Shown here piece after piece: positions 17,081 through 26,174 of a DNA stretch of 34,634 nucleotides. Under the pieces are notes generated by a model. It was not told the origin of the DNA. It did no database searches and was given only the letters and a program-made list of their open reading frames with translations. The DNA comes from Chloroflexota bacterium. Lineage in GTDB: Bacteria > Chloroflexota > Anaerolineae > Caldilineales > Caldilineaceae. Made by a program: the position numbers and the translations under genes. Numbering within the stretch: the first letter of the stretch is position 1; every line of letters starts with the position of its first letter. The stretch is from positions 1 to 34,634 of the forward strand of contig JAPLGZ010000073.1 of assembly GCA_026389895.1 (NCBI GenBank), given 5' to 3'.

Positions 17081-18246
17081 TGCATATCCTCTTTGTCACC
17101 GGTGAATATCCGCCCCAAGCAGGCGGCGTCGGCGCGTATACCGCTGAATTAGGCCAAGCGCTGCGGGCACGGGGTCTCCAAGTAAGTGTCTTGACTGCAC
17201 AACAGTGGGGTCCCCAAACCGCTCCATTGTTATCAGTGGTATCTTTGGCGGATATTCCGATCTATCCGATTGTGCCACGTTGGGATTGGCGCGTCTGGCG
17301 TATTGTGCCCATTTGGGCGGCCAAACTGGCCGTTGATTGGGTGCATGTGCAATATCAAACGGCCGCCTTTGCCATGCACCCGGCCATCAATCTGGCGCCT
17401 GGACGGTGGCGCCGGGCTAAATTTCGCATAGCCTGGACTTACCATGATCTGCTCGTGCCCTATCTTTTCCCCAAAGCAGGCGCGCGCTTGCGCCGCTGGA
17501 TCACCGAGCGGCCGGCTTTTACCAGCGACCAAACCATTGTGACCAATCAAGGTGATTATGCCGCCCTGGCCGGTCGTGTGGGCCATCTAGCGAATATTCC
17601 GATTGGCAGCAATATCGAAGGGCGCTTCTTCTCCCCGGCGGAACGCACACAACGCCGTCGACAACGGGGTTATGGCGATAACGATCTGGTGATCGGTTAT
17701 TTTGGTTTTCTCAACCGCAGCAAGGGGGGCAGCACGCTGGTGCACACGTTACATCAACTTGTGCAAGCCGGCCGCAACGCCCATTTGTTGATGATTGGCG
17801 AACGGGTGGGCGCGAGTGATCCCACAAATTTTCAATATTTACAGGAACTCGAAGCGCTGATTGCTCATCTGGGTTTGACTGCGCGGGTCACCTGGACCGG
17901 TCATCAAGCGGACGCGGAAGTGAGCGCCGACCTGGCGGCCTGTGATCTGTTGCTGATGCCCTATGTGGATGGGGCGAGTTTGCGGCGTGGCACGTTGATG
18001 GCCGCGTTGGCCCACGGTTGCGCGTTGGTGACAACTACCCCCCAGGCCCCGTTGCCTGAACTGCGTGATCAGCGCGATTTACTGTATGTGCCAGCCGAAG
18101 ATCCCATCGCCGCAGCCACCGCAGTTGCCCAATTGGCGGATCAGGCGACACTGGCGACACTATTGCGCACCAATGCGCGTGAACGCAGCCAACTTTTCAC
18201 CTGGCCCACCATCGCTGAACAGCATTGGAATTTGTATCAAGCGTAA
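17080..18246 (+). CDS. GT4-family glycosyltransferase
   Basis: 388 residues, starting MHILFVTGEYPPQAGGVGAYT with the GT4 N-terminal glycine-rich loop. Later motifs are WVHVQYQTAAFAMHP, TYHDLLVPYLFP, VIGYFGFLNRSKGG and DGASLRRGTLMAALAHG. The last replaces the usual HExFGxxxxEAMA segment and is typical of a GT4 subgroup in which the first acidic residue is Asp and the second position is not Glu. The start shares one base with the preceding stop (TAATG). Last gene of the 14489-18246 operon. No C-terminal coiled-coil module. A cytosolic role with a nucleotide sugar is expected. Confidence 0.88.
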   Translation: MHILFVTGEYPPQAGGVGAYTAELGQALRARGLQVSVLTAQQWGPQTAPLLSVVSLADIPIYPIVPRWDWRVWRIVPIWAAKLAVDWVHVQYQTAAFAMHPAINLAPGRWRRAKFRIAWTYHDLLVPYLFPKAGARLRRWITERPAFTSDQTIVTNQGDYAALAGRVGHLANIPIGSNIEGRFFSPAERTQRRRQRGYGDNDLVIGYFGFLNRSKGGSTLVHTLHQLVQAGRNAHLLMIGERVGASDPTNFQYLQELEALIAHLGLTARVTWTGHQADAEVSADLAACDLLLMPYVDGASLRRGTLMAALAHGCALVTTTPQAPLPELRDQRDLLYVPAEDPIAAATAVAQLADQATLATLLRTNARERSQLFTWPTIAEQHWNLYQA

Positions 18247-18317
18247 GTTTTTATAATTAATTCATGTTACGCAAGCCACGTTACGCACTCATCTAGTGCC
18301 ATCGCTCACTGAATGAC

Positions 18318-18335
18318 CAGGCGTTGAAACGCCTG
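18318..18335. terminator. Short hairpin after the GT4 operon
   Basis: CAGGCGT, loop TGAA, ACGCCTG: a 7-bp perfect stem about 70 bp after the GT4 stop. It has no T-tract, so it may be a small dispersed palindrome instead of a true terminator. Confidence 0.35.
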
Positions 18336-18382
18336 TCTGGTATAGAAAGTGCGCGATAGCCCTGCGCACTCATTTGGCTATA

Positions 18383-18576
18383 GTCGTAGGGGCATGCGGT
18401 CGGCGGCGGGACCCTCATATTTTTTGTCCATAATCATGTTCGCCGTCGATTGCGTGCCCGTTCTCTTCAACGGCAATCAACGGCAATAGTTGCACAGCCG
18501 GGCACGCAATCGACGGCGAAGCTTGTTTGAGAATATATCATAGTTGGATGCGCCGCCGACCGCATGCCCCTACGAC
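18383..18576. repeat. Nested perfect inverted repeat, about 194 bp
   Basis: The outer arms are 26 nt with no mismatch (18383-18408 and 18551-18576, beginning GTCGTAGGGGCATGCGGTCG). The inner arms are 22 nt with no mismatch (18439-18460 and 18499-18520, beginning TTCGCCGTCGATTGCGTGCC). The centre contains two 10-nt units sharing CGGCAAT. The sequences between outer and inner arms (about 30 nt each side) do not pair. It encodes no transposase. It could be a non-autonomous mobile element or two dispersed palindromes, one inserted in the other. Confidence 0.85.
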
Positions 18577-18705
18577 ATCCGCTTGCGGGGCAAGGGCATT
18601 GGTTGGTTAGAAAAGCAACACCTTCTGTCCCTGACCTGGCTCCAGCCTGATACGGGAGGGCAGGAGATCGCGTACGAGAATCTGTAACAGGCACGGTAGG
18701 TCACG

Positions 18706-20901
18706 ATGATTGAATATAGGCGAAATTTTGAAGTAATCATTTTGCTGGCTGTTTTCGTTGTGCTGGCCGGCTTATATAGCCTGATGACGCCGGCTTTCGA
18801 AGGGCCAGATTCGGGCGGTCACTTTCGCTATATTGCTTATTTACAACAGACACAACACTTGCCCGGTCTGAATGGGGAGAGCGCGGCCTTTTCGCACGAA
18901 TTGGTCCAACAACCGCCCTTTTATTATGCCATCGCCGCGCTGGCTAGTGCGGGCACGATCAGCCCCGAAGCGCTGGATCTTGACCAGGTCAACCCCTACT
19001 ATCAAAGAGGGCTTAGCCACCGTGCCACCTTCACCCCGCCGAAGTTTACCCTATTGGCCGAGCTACCCATTTACATTGCTAAGTTTATTGCTTTGCTTGG
19101 CGGCCTGTTAACCGTGCTGGGCAGTTGGCTCTGTCTGCGCGTGTTGCTGCCGGATCAACCAAGCCTGGCGCTGGCTGTGGCTGGGGTTGTTGGTCTGAAT
19201 CCTCAGTTTCTCTTTAGCGCCGGGACGATTACGAATGATACTTGGGCCGCCGCTATGTTTGTCTGGGCAATTGCACTGGGGATTTATAGCGCTCAGCGCG
19301 CCACGCGCCCGTTGCTCGGTTGGCTCTTAACCGGGCTGTGCGCCGGCTTGGCGGCTTTGACCAAATATAGCGGTCTGCTCGTCATGCTCCCCTTAGGCTT
19401 GATTTGGCTGAGCCAGTGGCGCAAAACAAATTGGCGCCATTTGGTCCCGCAATTGCTCTTGCTCCTCGCCGGTTTCCTGATTACAGCTGGCTTCTGGTAT
19501 CTAAATAATCTGATGGAAACCGGGTCTTTGACGCCTTTACAAACGATTTTCGCGCTGTTGCCGGGCTTGGTCAGGCCTGCGCCACTCGCTTATTTTGATC
19601 CCAAGTTGTGGCAGGAAGTACGTTGGTTGCTACGTTCGTATTGGGGTGTCTTTGGTTATGGGATTGTCGCACCCGCTGGCTATCATTGGATCATTCAAAA
19701 CGTGCTCGGCATTGCTCTGCTTGGTCTCTGCGTGTTGCCAATTCGCTGGACGCTGGTTAAACAGACCAGCCAGTGGGCGTTGTTGGGCTTGGCTTGGCTT
19801 TGGTTTGGGGTGATCTTTGCCAGCTTGGTGCAATGGATCCATTTGATGTACGCCGCCAATCAAGGCCGGTTACTTTTTCCCGCCGCGCCCGCCATTGCGA
19901 TTCTGGTCGTTTTGGGCTGGCAGGCGTGGTTGCCAATTCGTTGGCACCCGGCCTTGCACCGCTTGCTTACGCTTTTATTTCTGGGGCTTGCCATTTCCCA
20001 ATTATTTACCGTCTATGATAGCTACCGGATGCCCGCTGCGTTGACGCCACCACTGCACTACGATCGAGAAATCCAAGCCAGTTTTGAAGGCGGGATGCAA
20101 GTTTTGGGGGTTGATCTGCCAGAAGGCGCGGCTATTCATCCTGGCAAACCGATGCCATTAACGATCTACTTTACCACGCAAAAGGAAATTAGTGATTTTT
20201 ACACCTTGTTTATTCATCTGGCCGATGAGCACAACCAGTTGCTCTATCAATATGATGGCGTGCCAGCCCAAGGTCGCCATCCGACGCGCCAATGGATGCC
20301 CGGCATGGTCTTTGCCGATACCTACTGGCTAGACAGCAAGTTGCCTGCCCACGACGTGCTCGCCACCTTGAGCCTGGGCTTCTACAACTACCAAGATGCC
20401 AATCGCCGCCAACTGGTGCTAGGGCCAGACGGTGCCATGCTTGGGGATCGCCTGCTCGTCACGCGCGTGCATGTCGATGCCGAACCGCCGCCCGAGCCCC
20501 TTGTCTCTGTCCCACTTGCGCGCTGGGAAAATGGCATCCAGTTGCTTTCGGCAAAACTTGAGCAGAATAGTGATGGCCGGCCCCTTTTATTGAACGTGGC
20601 CTGGCAGACCACGCAGGTGATTCAAACCGATTACACGGTCTTTGTCCAATCGCTCGACAGTGCTGGCCACCTCCTGGCGCAAGTCGATCAGCAACCCCAA
20701 GCCGGGCGTTTCCCTACCTCCACCTGGCAGAATAGCGACGTTATTCATGACGTTTATAGCCTAGGCTCACCCAACGCACCCTGGCAAAAGATCATCATTG
20801 GCTTTTATGATGCCCAACAACATCGGCTTTTGTTACAGACCGACGAAGGGTCACACGATTTTTATGTACTCGCGCAAAGAGATACAATGTCAAATCGATG
20901 A
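18706..20901 (+). CDS. DUF2142-type multi-pass membrane protein with two C-terminal beta modules
   Basis: 731 residues. After the first helix (about 9-28) the external loop carries FEGPDSGGHF. The E-x2-D-x3-H spacing (Glu32, Asp35, His39) is kept in both other DUF2142 proteins of the window, as expected for a GT-C-like catalytic loop, and QQPPFYY follows. About ten more hydrophobic segments run to residue 450. The last 270 residues are extracytoplasmic: a module from about 461 with YTLFIHLAD...YDGVPAQGRHPTRQW...DTY, and a second from about 643 with YTVFVQSLD...D..PQAGRFPTSTW. Likely transfers sugar from a polyprenyl-phosphate donor outside the cell, but this activity is not proven for DUF2142. 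The stop overlaps the next start (ATGA); the next gene is a paralogue. Confidence 0.83.
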   Translation: MIEYRRNFEVIILLAVFVVLAGLYSLMTPAFEGPDSGGHFRYIAYLQQTQHLPGLNGESAAFSHELVQQPPFYYAIAALASAGTISPEALDLDQVNPYYQRGLSHRATFTPPKFTLLAELPIYIAKFIALLGGLLTVLGSWLCLRVLLPDQPSLALAVAGVVGLNPQFLFSAGTITNDTWAAAMFVWAIALGIYSAQRATRPLLGWLLTGLCAGLAALTKYSGLLVMLPLGLIWLSQWRKTNWRHLVPQLLLLLAGFLITAGFWYLNNLMETGSLTPLQTIFALLPGLVRPAPLAYFDPKLWQEVRWLLRSYWGVFGYGIVAPAGYHWIIQNVLGIALLGLCVLPIRWTLVKQTSQWALLGLAWLWFGVIFASLVQWIHLMYAANQGRLLFPAAPAIAILVVLGWQAWLPIRWHPALHRLLTLLFLGLAISQLFTVYDSYRMPAALTPPLHYDREIQASFEGGMQVLGVDLPEGAAIHPGKPMPLTIYFTTQKEISDFYTLFIHLADEHNQLLYQYDGVPAQGRHPTRQWMPGMVFADTYWLDSKLPAHDVLATLSLGFYNYQDANRRQLVLGPDGAMLGDRLLVTRVHVDAEPPPEPLVSVPLARWENGIQLLSAKLEQNSDGRPLLLNVAWQTTQVIQTDYTVFVQSLDSAGHLLAQVDQQPQAGRFPTSTWQNSDVIHDVYSLGSPNAPWQKIIIGFYDAQQHRLLLQTDEGSHDFYVLAQRDTMSNR

Positions 20902-23246
20902 TAAATCGATTATTGATCACAGTCACACAACCTTTGAAGCCGCGCCGCCTGGGCCGGCCCTCTGCTATATCCAAAATCGACGCCGGCGTTCGGCCTTCTG
21001 GGTTAGAAATGACCGGCGCGCCCCCAGCCACGGTTGGCAAGGCCCGCCAGCCACGTCGCCAGAACTGGCCGATTATTGGCCTGATGGCGCTATTCCTCGG
21101 CCTGGTAACCACCTACGCCGTGCTGATCCCACCCTTCGAAGGCTTCGATGCGTTGGCCCATTATGGGTATATTACTTATTTGCGAACGCACCGGCAGCTG
21201 CCTCTGTTAGACCGGCCCACCGCCAGGCTCTCCTATGAATTAGTCGCGCAGCCGCCGCTTTATTATACATTGGCCGCGCTGGCTTCGCTTGGCGCGCCGC
21301 TTGATGAGAGCGTCGCCTTGGCTGCCCAAAGCGCCAACCCCTATCATGACAAAGTGTTGAGCCAACGGCTCACGGTGACGTTGCCCGAACGCACCTGGGC
21401 CAGCCTCTGGCCGGTTTGGATCGCGCGCGGGGTGGCGATGGCCGGTGGGCTGCTGGCCGTGCTTGGCGCCTGGCTGTTGACGCGCACACTTTTTCCCCGC
21501 GCACCAACCCTGGCGATTGCCACCACCAGTATGGTGGGCTTTAACCCGCAATTTCTCTTTGCCGCCGCGAATATCACCACGGATGCCTGGTCAGTGGCGA
21601 CCAATGTCTTTACCATGTGGGCCGCGGCGCGCAGTGTATATGGCGTTAAGACCACCCGCAGTTGGTTTTGGGTGGGGGTCTGTGCGGGGCTGGCGGCCCT
21701 GGCCAAATACAGCGCCTTCTTGTTGGGGGCGCCTTTGTTGGTCTTTGGCCTGATCTATCTCCACCAAACCAGTTGGCGCCAGACATGGCGCGCGCTGGGG
21801 TTTGCCCTGGTGGGCTTTCTCGTGGTGGCTGGTGGCTATTATGCGCGTAATCTCTGGTATTGGGGCCAACCGATTCCCATGCGGCAGATGGCGTTGGCTG
21901 TCCCTACTTTATACCGACCGCATCCTTTTAGTATTGCCAAAACTTTGGAATTTGTCCCCTGGCTGATTGCTTCGTATTGGGGCGTCTTTGTCAGTTTGAT
22001 TGCGCCGGCCGCGTATCTGGATACGACTAAAGCGTTTATGTGGGTTGGCGCGCTTGGCTTGCCGCTCTGGCTGGTGCGTAAGCGGACAATTGCTGATCGC
22101 TCTGAGTTACTCATTTTGGCGATTATGCTGCTCTGGTTTGTGCTCTTTGCGCTGAGTGTGCTCAACTGGACGCGCACTATCGATTATGGCGAACAGGGAC
22201 GTTTGATGTTGGCCGCCTCACCGGCGCTGGCCTTATTGCTTGTCTTTGGCTGGCAGGCTTGGTTGCCCAGCCGCTGGCAGCCGGGGTTACATATGGGTCT
22301 TGCGCTCTTTTTTGTTGGGCTGGCCTTGTCGCAGACGAGTACGTTATACAATGGCTATCATCTGCCAGCCACCTTGGCCGCGCCGCCACAGCCACAGCGG
22401 CCCATCAATGCTACTTTTGAAAGTGGGATGCAACTGTTAGGCATCGATCTGCCCACCGGGGCGGCTATACGACCTGGCCAGCCGTTGCCACTCACGCTCT
22501 ATTTTTCGACGCCGCATGTGATAGATGGGTTTTACACCTTGTTTATTCATCTGGCCGACGACCAGGATCGGTTACTTTATCAATTTGACGGGGTGCCGGC
22601 GCAGGGTCGCCATCCGACGCGCCAGTGGTTGCCCGGCGGCGTCTTTGCCGATACCTATTCAATTGTGGTCAAAGATCAACAGGTTGATGGGCTGGCTACG
22701 CTCAGTCTCGGCTTCTACCAATATGATGATAAGACCAAACGGCAGGCGGTGCTCAATAACCAGGGCCAAATTACGGGAGATCGGGTGGTATTAGCCCCCG
22801 TGCGCGTCCATGCAAATTCACCCGCGCGCGAGCTTGATCCCAAACCGGTGGCGCGCTGGACAAATGGCATTCAATTGGCCACGGCCGAGGTCGAACGCAA
22901 TCCGGCCAATCTGCCGGTGGCCATCCACGTCAAGTGGCAGGCGACCCAAATCGTGAATACTGACTATACGGTCTTTGTCCAACTGCTCGATAAAACCGGA
23001 AAATTGTTGGCCCAAGTGGATCAACCACCGCAGCAAAACCGGTTCCCGACTTCGACCTGGCAACCGGGCGACGTGATTGAAGACGATTATCACTTTGCCC
23101 CATTGCCAACCCTCGCCCCCGACGCCCAGTGGGCGCAACTGATTATTGGTCTCTATGATCAAGGGCAAACCCGCTTATCCTTGCAGGCCAGCGGCGATAA
23201 CACCGCGGACTTCTTTGTGCTGCTGCGCCAGGACGCCGCCCCATGA
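20898..23246 (+). CDS. DUF2142-type multi-pass membrane protein, tandem paralogue
   Basis: 782 residues, colinear with the preceding protein but with a basic N-terminal extension of about 50 residues before the first helix (about 58-78). The first loop keeps E-x2-D-x3-H (Glu81, Asp84, His88) in PPFEGFDALAHY, and AQPPLYY follows. Two extracytoplasmic beta modules occupy the C-terminus (from about residues 508 and 690). Short stretches are identical in DNA to the upstream copy, such as 29 nt at 22530-22558, which suggests tandem duplication with later gene conversion. It is coupled on both sides by ATGA overlaps. The same kind of lipid-phosphate-sugar transfer is inferred. The ATG at residue 38 is a possible later start. 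Confidence 0.83.
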   Translation: MINRLLITVTQPLKPRRLGRPSAISKIDAGVRPSGLEMTGAPPATVGKARQPRRQNWPIIGLMALFLGLVTTYAVLIPPFEGFDALAHYGYITYLRTHRQLPLLDRPTARLSYELVAQPPLYYTLAALASLGAPLDESVALAAQSANPYHDKVLSQRLTVTLPERTWASLWPVWIARGVAMAGGLLAVLGAWLLTRTLFPRAPTLAIATTSMVGFNPQFLFAAANITTDAWSVATNVFTMWAAARSVYGVKTTRSWFWVGVCAGLAALAKYSAFLLGAPLLVFGLIYLHQTSWRQTWRALGFALVGFLVVAGGYYARNLWYWGQPIPMRQMALAVPTLYRPHPFSIAKTLEFVPWLIASYWGVFVSLIAPAAYLDTTKAFMWVGALGLPLWLVRKRTIADRSELLILAIMLLWFVLFALSVLNWTRTIDYGEQGRLMLAASPALALLLVFGWQAWLPSRWQPGLHMGLALFFVGLALSQTSTLYNGYHLPATLAAPPQPQRPINATFESGMQLLGIDLPTGAAIRPGQPLPLTLYFSTPHVIDGFYTLFIHLADDQDRLLYQFDGVPAQGRHPTRQWLPGGVFADTYSIVVKDQQVDGLATLSLGFYQYDDKTKRQAVLNNQGQITGDRVVLAPVRVHANSPARELDPKPVARWTNGIQLATAEVERNPANLPVAIHVKWQATQIVNTDYTVFVQLLDKTGKLLAQVDQPPQQNRFPTSTWQPGDVIEDDYHFAPLPTLAPDAQWAQLIIGLYDQGQTRLSLQASGDNTADFFVLLRQDAAP

Positions 23247-24631
23247 GTGTTCAGAAAGCGATTTTTTCACCGTTGCAAATTCACCAAAAATTCGCCACCT
23301 CACACATCGGACAGATGTTGCGCGTTGGCTGGCAGTGGCTATATACGCGGCTATGGCTGGCCTTGTTTTTATTGGCCATCCCAGCACTCTGGCCATTCGT
23401 CCAAGAGGGGTTGCCGCGCTCATTAGATGGCGGCTTACATCTGTTGAGGCTCGGCGTGCTGGATGATCTGATCCGGCATGGCTCACTCTACCCGCGTTGG
23501 GCGCCTAGTTTGATGCTTGGTTACGGCTATCCAGTCTTTAATTTTTACGCGCCAAGCACCTATTATCTGACCGAGTTGCTGCATTTGTTGGGCTTCAGCT
23601 TTTATTTTTCTTTTATGGTGACTTTTGCCCTGTTGATTTTGCTGGCCGGCTTTGGCATGTGGCTATTGGCGCTGGAGAGCTTTGGCCCAGACCAAAAATG
23701 GGCGGCGCTGGTGGCCGCCACGGCCTATCTGTACGCGCCTTATCTGTTGACCAATGTCTATATCCGCGGCGCGTTGGCGGAAACTGGCGCGCAGGCATTG
23801 TTACCCTGGATTTTTTGGAGCGTAGCGCGTCTGCTCCGGGATCGCCAGCCAGGTCGCTATTGTCTGCCTGTTGCCTTGAGCCTTGGTGGGTTGGCGCTTA
23901 CGCATAACATCACCCTGTTGTTTTTGCCCCCGATCTTGCTCATGTATATCGGGCTTCAATGGTGGCAGGGCCAGCGCAATTTATGGACCATTGGCTGGGC
24001 TGGGCTGAGTCTTGCGAGTGCAATGGGGATCAGCGCGTTTTTCTGGTTGCCTTTGATTTTAGAACGTCACTACCTGGCAGATACGGCCTATGAAATTGCG
24101 ACAACGGTCTGGTTGCCGGGCAGCGTCTGGACTTGGGGTAATTTTCTCGACCGCGGTTTTACCTTTACCCACACTTTTGCTCGACCGATTCGGCTCGGCC
24201 TCGTGCAACTGGGGTTGGCCATCGCTGGTTTTCTCGCGGCGCGCCGGCGTGATCTAGGCTGGCTGTTTTGGGGTATGGCTGCCCTGCTGATTAGCCTGAT
24301 GATGACTAGTTGGGCCTTACCGCTCTGGTTAAGCAATGATGTGTTGCCGGTGGCGCAGTTCGCCTGGCGTTTACTTGCGATCTTATCGCTGCCGTTAGCC
24401 CTTCTGACGGGTGGTCTTTTGCTCTCATTCCGTTCGCGCTGGCAATCAGCGGTGGGGGGTGGAATATTGCTCCTGGTCATTGTGCTGGCCAATCTGCCGC
24501 GCCTGAGTTGGATGGATGTCTTCGCTGCGTCCAGCATCGATGTGGGCTTGCCTGTTTTTGCCCAGGTTGAGGTAGATAAAGGTATCTTAGAGGGTGGTGA
24601 TGGCAATCCTAGATCAGCATACGGTGCTTAA
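23243..24631 (+). CDS. PTPS_related-type membrane protein, probably truncated
   Basis: 462 residues. The first external loop shows the features of the membrane family known in Pfam as 6-pyruvoyl-tetrahydropterin synthase-related: LDGGLHLLRLGVL, GSLYPRWAPSLMLGYGYPVFNFYAP and YYLTELLH. These are GT-C-like multi-pass proteins and, despite the name, not pterin enzymes. About ten membrane helices follow. The chain ends abruptly after SSIDVGLPVFAQVEVDKG, where family members normally enter an extracytoplasmic domain. The next ORF (from 24600) begins with the end of that kind of domain and another helix. The two ORFs overlap by about 30 nt in different frames, so this looks like the first half of one broken gene, or half of a split protein. 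The start overlaps the previous stop by ATGA. Confidence 0.75.
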   Translation: MSVQKAIFSPLQIHQKFATSHIGQMLRVGWQWLYTRLWLALFLLAIPALWPFVQEGLPRSLDGGLHLLRLGVLDDLIRHGSLYPRWAPSLMLGYGYPVFNFYAPSTYYLTELLHLLGFSFYFSFMVTFALLILLAGFGMWLLALESFGPDQKWAALVAATAYLYAPYLLTNVYIRGALAETGAQALLPWIFWSVARLLRDRQPGRYCLPVALSLGGLALTHNITLLFLPPILLMYIGLQWWQGQRNLWTIGWAGLSLASAMGISAFFWLPLILERHYLADTAYEIATTVWLPGSVWTWGNFLDRGFTFTHTFARPIRLGLVQLGLAIAGFLAARRRDLGWLFWGMAALLISLMMTSWALPLWLSNDVLPVAQFAWRLLAILSLPLALLTGGLLLSFRSRWQSAVGGGILLLVIVLANLPRLSWMDVFAASSIDVGLPVFAQVEVDKGILEGGDGNPRSAYGA

Positions 24632-26174
24632 AACCTATCCCAGCACCAATCTCGGCTTGCTTACGGTGGATTTGCCCCCAGGCCACCATGATGTGCAGCT
24701 TATTTGGGCAGGCACGCCACTCGCCACCTGGGCGGGTCTGCTCAGCTTGTTCACATTGGCTCTGCTCATTGGGGTGACCGGCCGCCAGCGTAAAAGACGG
24801 TGGTTGGTGGTCATTCCTTGCGCATTCTTTCTTTTGGGATTGACAGCTTTTCTTTGGCCGCGATCCTGGACAGCCGTTGAAGCGCCAGCACAAGTTGTCG
24901 AAGCCCACGGTGTTCGCCTGTTGGGCTTGCGCACGGAACAGATCAATCCGACCCAGCTTTATCTGTATCCCTACTGGTATACGGTTGGTGTGCCGCCCCA
25001 GACCCTGCGCATGCAATGGGCCTTGTTGGATGAGCAAGGTCTTGTCAAAACAGAGACACTGGATTATCCCTATTTTAATACCACACAAGCCAGCAATTGG
25101 TCACCGGGGACACTGGTGGATGATGCCTATGTGTTGACCTTGCCGCCCGGTCTATCCCAAGGCCACTATCGGATTGCGGTGCGACTGGGCGCTACGGCGG
25201 CTGAATGGCAGCAACCAGCCCAAGTTGTGGGGACTTTTACGCTAACCGCGCCTATTCCTCAGCAAAACTCGCCGCTGAACCCGCTCAATGTCCAGGTGGG
25301 GGATGCCATTCGGATGAATGGTTTTGCGGCCACTGCGGCGAGTCAGGCGCTTGATTTTGTAGCGGATAAACCAACCGTCGTGGCCAGTGGGGCGTATGTA
25401 CGCTACACCCTTGATTGGCAAGCAACCGGACCTGTCGCCCAAAATTATCATGGTTTTGTGCATCTGACGGATGTCGTCGGGCATCCGCTGGTGCAAGAAG
25501 ATCAATTGCCAGGGCCATTTTTCCGACCACCGCTGCTTTGGGATCTCTATTATCTGCAACCTGATATCTATCTGTTGCGGATTCCGGCCAATGCACCCAG
25601 CGGATTATATTGGCCGGAGGTTGGGATGTATGATTTTGCCACCGGAGATCGCTTGCCCGTGCGCACCGAAGGCTCTGCGACACCAGACGATCATTTGCGT
25701 CTGCCGCCGCTGAAAATCCTGAATCCAGCAACGCCTAGGCCAACCGAGCAAGTTGAGGCGCATTTCGGCGCGATGGCGAGCCTGCTTGGTTATGATTTGG
25801 CCATGCCTACAACAGCACTGCATGCGGGTGACCACTTCTCTGTCACGCTGTATTACCGCAGTGATGCTGCGACCCCTGTCGATTATACGCGGTTTTTGCA
25901 TCTCGCTAATGCGGCGTCTGACATGGCGGCGCAATATGATAGCCCACCATTGCAAGGGGGAAACCCGACCTGGAGTTGGGTGCCGGGCGAAGTGATTGTG
26001 GATCGGGTTGAATTGCAGGTAAATGCCCAGGCAACCCCAGGCCCTTATACCCTATATCTTGGTTTTTATGATCCAAAGGCTGGGGGCGCGCGCATCCAAG
26101 CGCTGGGTGCAGACGGCAAAGAATTTCTAGATGACCGAGCGATCCTCACCGAATTCGAGATTCAGGCCCGATAG
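24600..26174 (+). CDS. C-terminal part of a GT-C-like protein: helices plus three beta modules
   Basis: About 524 residues from the ATG at 24600, preceded by AGAGGGTGGTG, a usable ribosome binding site. GTGs at 24594 and 24597 are alternatives. It opens with TYPSTNLGLLTVDLPPGHHDVQLIW, which matches the strand just before the last helix in YfhO/PTPS_related proteins; compare the FRAVTVPTGAHQVIFVYSP region of the YfhO gene at 9645. Two membrane helices follow (about 40-60 and 70-88), then three extracytoplasmic beta modules near residues 135, 283 and 429 (YTRFLHLAN...DSPPLQGGNPTWSW). It has no catalytic loop of its own, so it probably acts only together with the preceding ORF, or is the tail of a disrupted gene. 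Confidence 0.7.
   Translation: MAILDQHTVLKTYPSTNLGLLTVDLPPGHHDVQLIWAGTPLATWAGLLSLFTLALLIGVTGRQRKRRWLVVIPCAFFLLGLTAFLWPRSWTAVEAPAQVVEAHGVRLLGLRTEQINPTQLYLYPYWYTVGVPPQTLRMQWALLDEQGLVKTETLDYPYFNTTQASNWSPGTLVDDAYVLTLPPGLSQGHYRIAVRLGATAAEWQQPAQVVGTFTLTAPIPQQNSPLNPLNVQVGDAIRMNGFAATAASQALDFVADKPTVVASGAYVRYTLDWQATGPVAQNYHGFVHLTDVVGHPLVQEDQLPGPFFRPPLLWDLYYLQPDIYLLRIPANAPSGLYWPEVGMYDFATGDRLPVRTEGSATPDDHLRLPPLKILNPATPRPTEQVEAHFGAMASLLGYDLAMPTTALHAGDHFSVTLYYRSDAATPVDYTRFLHLANAASDMAAQYDSPPLQGGNPTWSWVPGEVIVDRVELQVNAQATPGPYTLYLGFYDPKAGGARIQALGADGKEFLDDRAILTEFEIQAR

Larger units (their letters stand above)
18247..18705. other. 459-bp gap with hairpins and a nested inverted repeat
   Basis: No gene is credible here. 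In order, the gap holds a short hairpin at 18318-18335, a second 6-bp inverted repeat GTGCGC/GCGCAC at 18349-18369, the nested inverted-repeat element at 18383-18576, and about 130 bp of leader before the DUF2142 gene with no clear promoter. Confidence 0.7.

Noticed and set aside
18383-18576. Riboswitch or structured RNA leader
   Set aside because: The arms are perfect DNA inverted repeats without any known aptamer core, and they lie well before the start codon; a repeat element explains them better.
20798-21238. 146-codon open frame spanning the junction of the two DUF2142 genes
   Set aside because: Both real genes read through this region in other frames, joined by an ATGA overlap; the product has no coherent features.
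23243-24631. 6-pyruvoyl-tetrahydropterin synthase (pterin enzyme)
   Set aside because: The protein is a multi-pass membrane protein; only the historical Pfam family name refers to pterin synthase.
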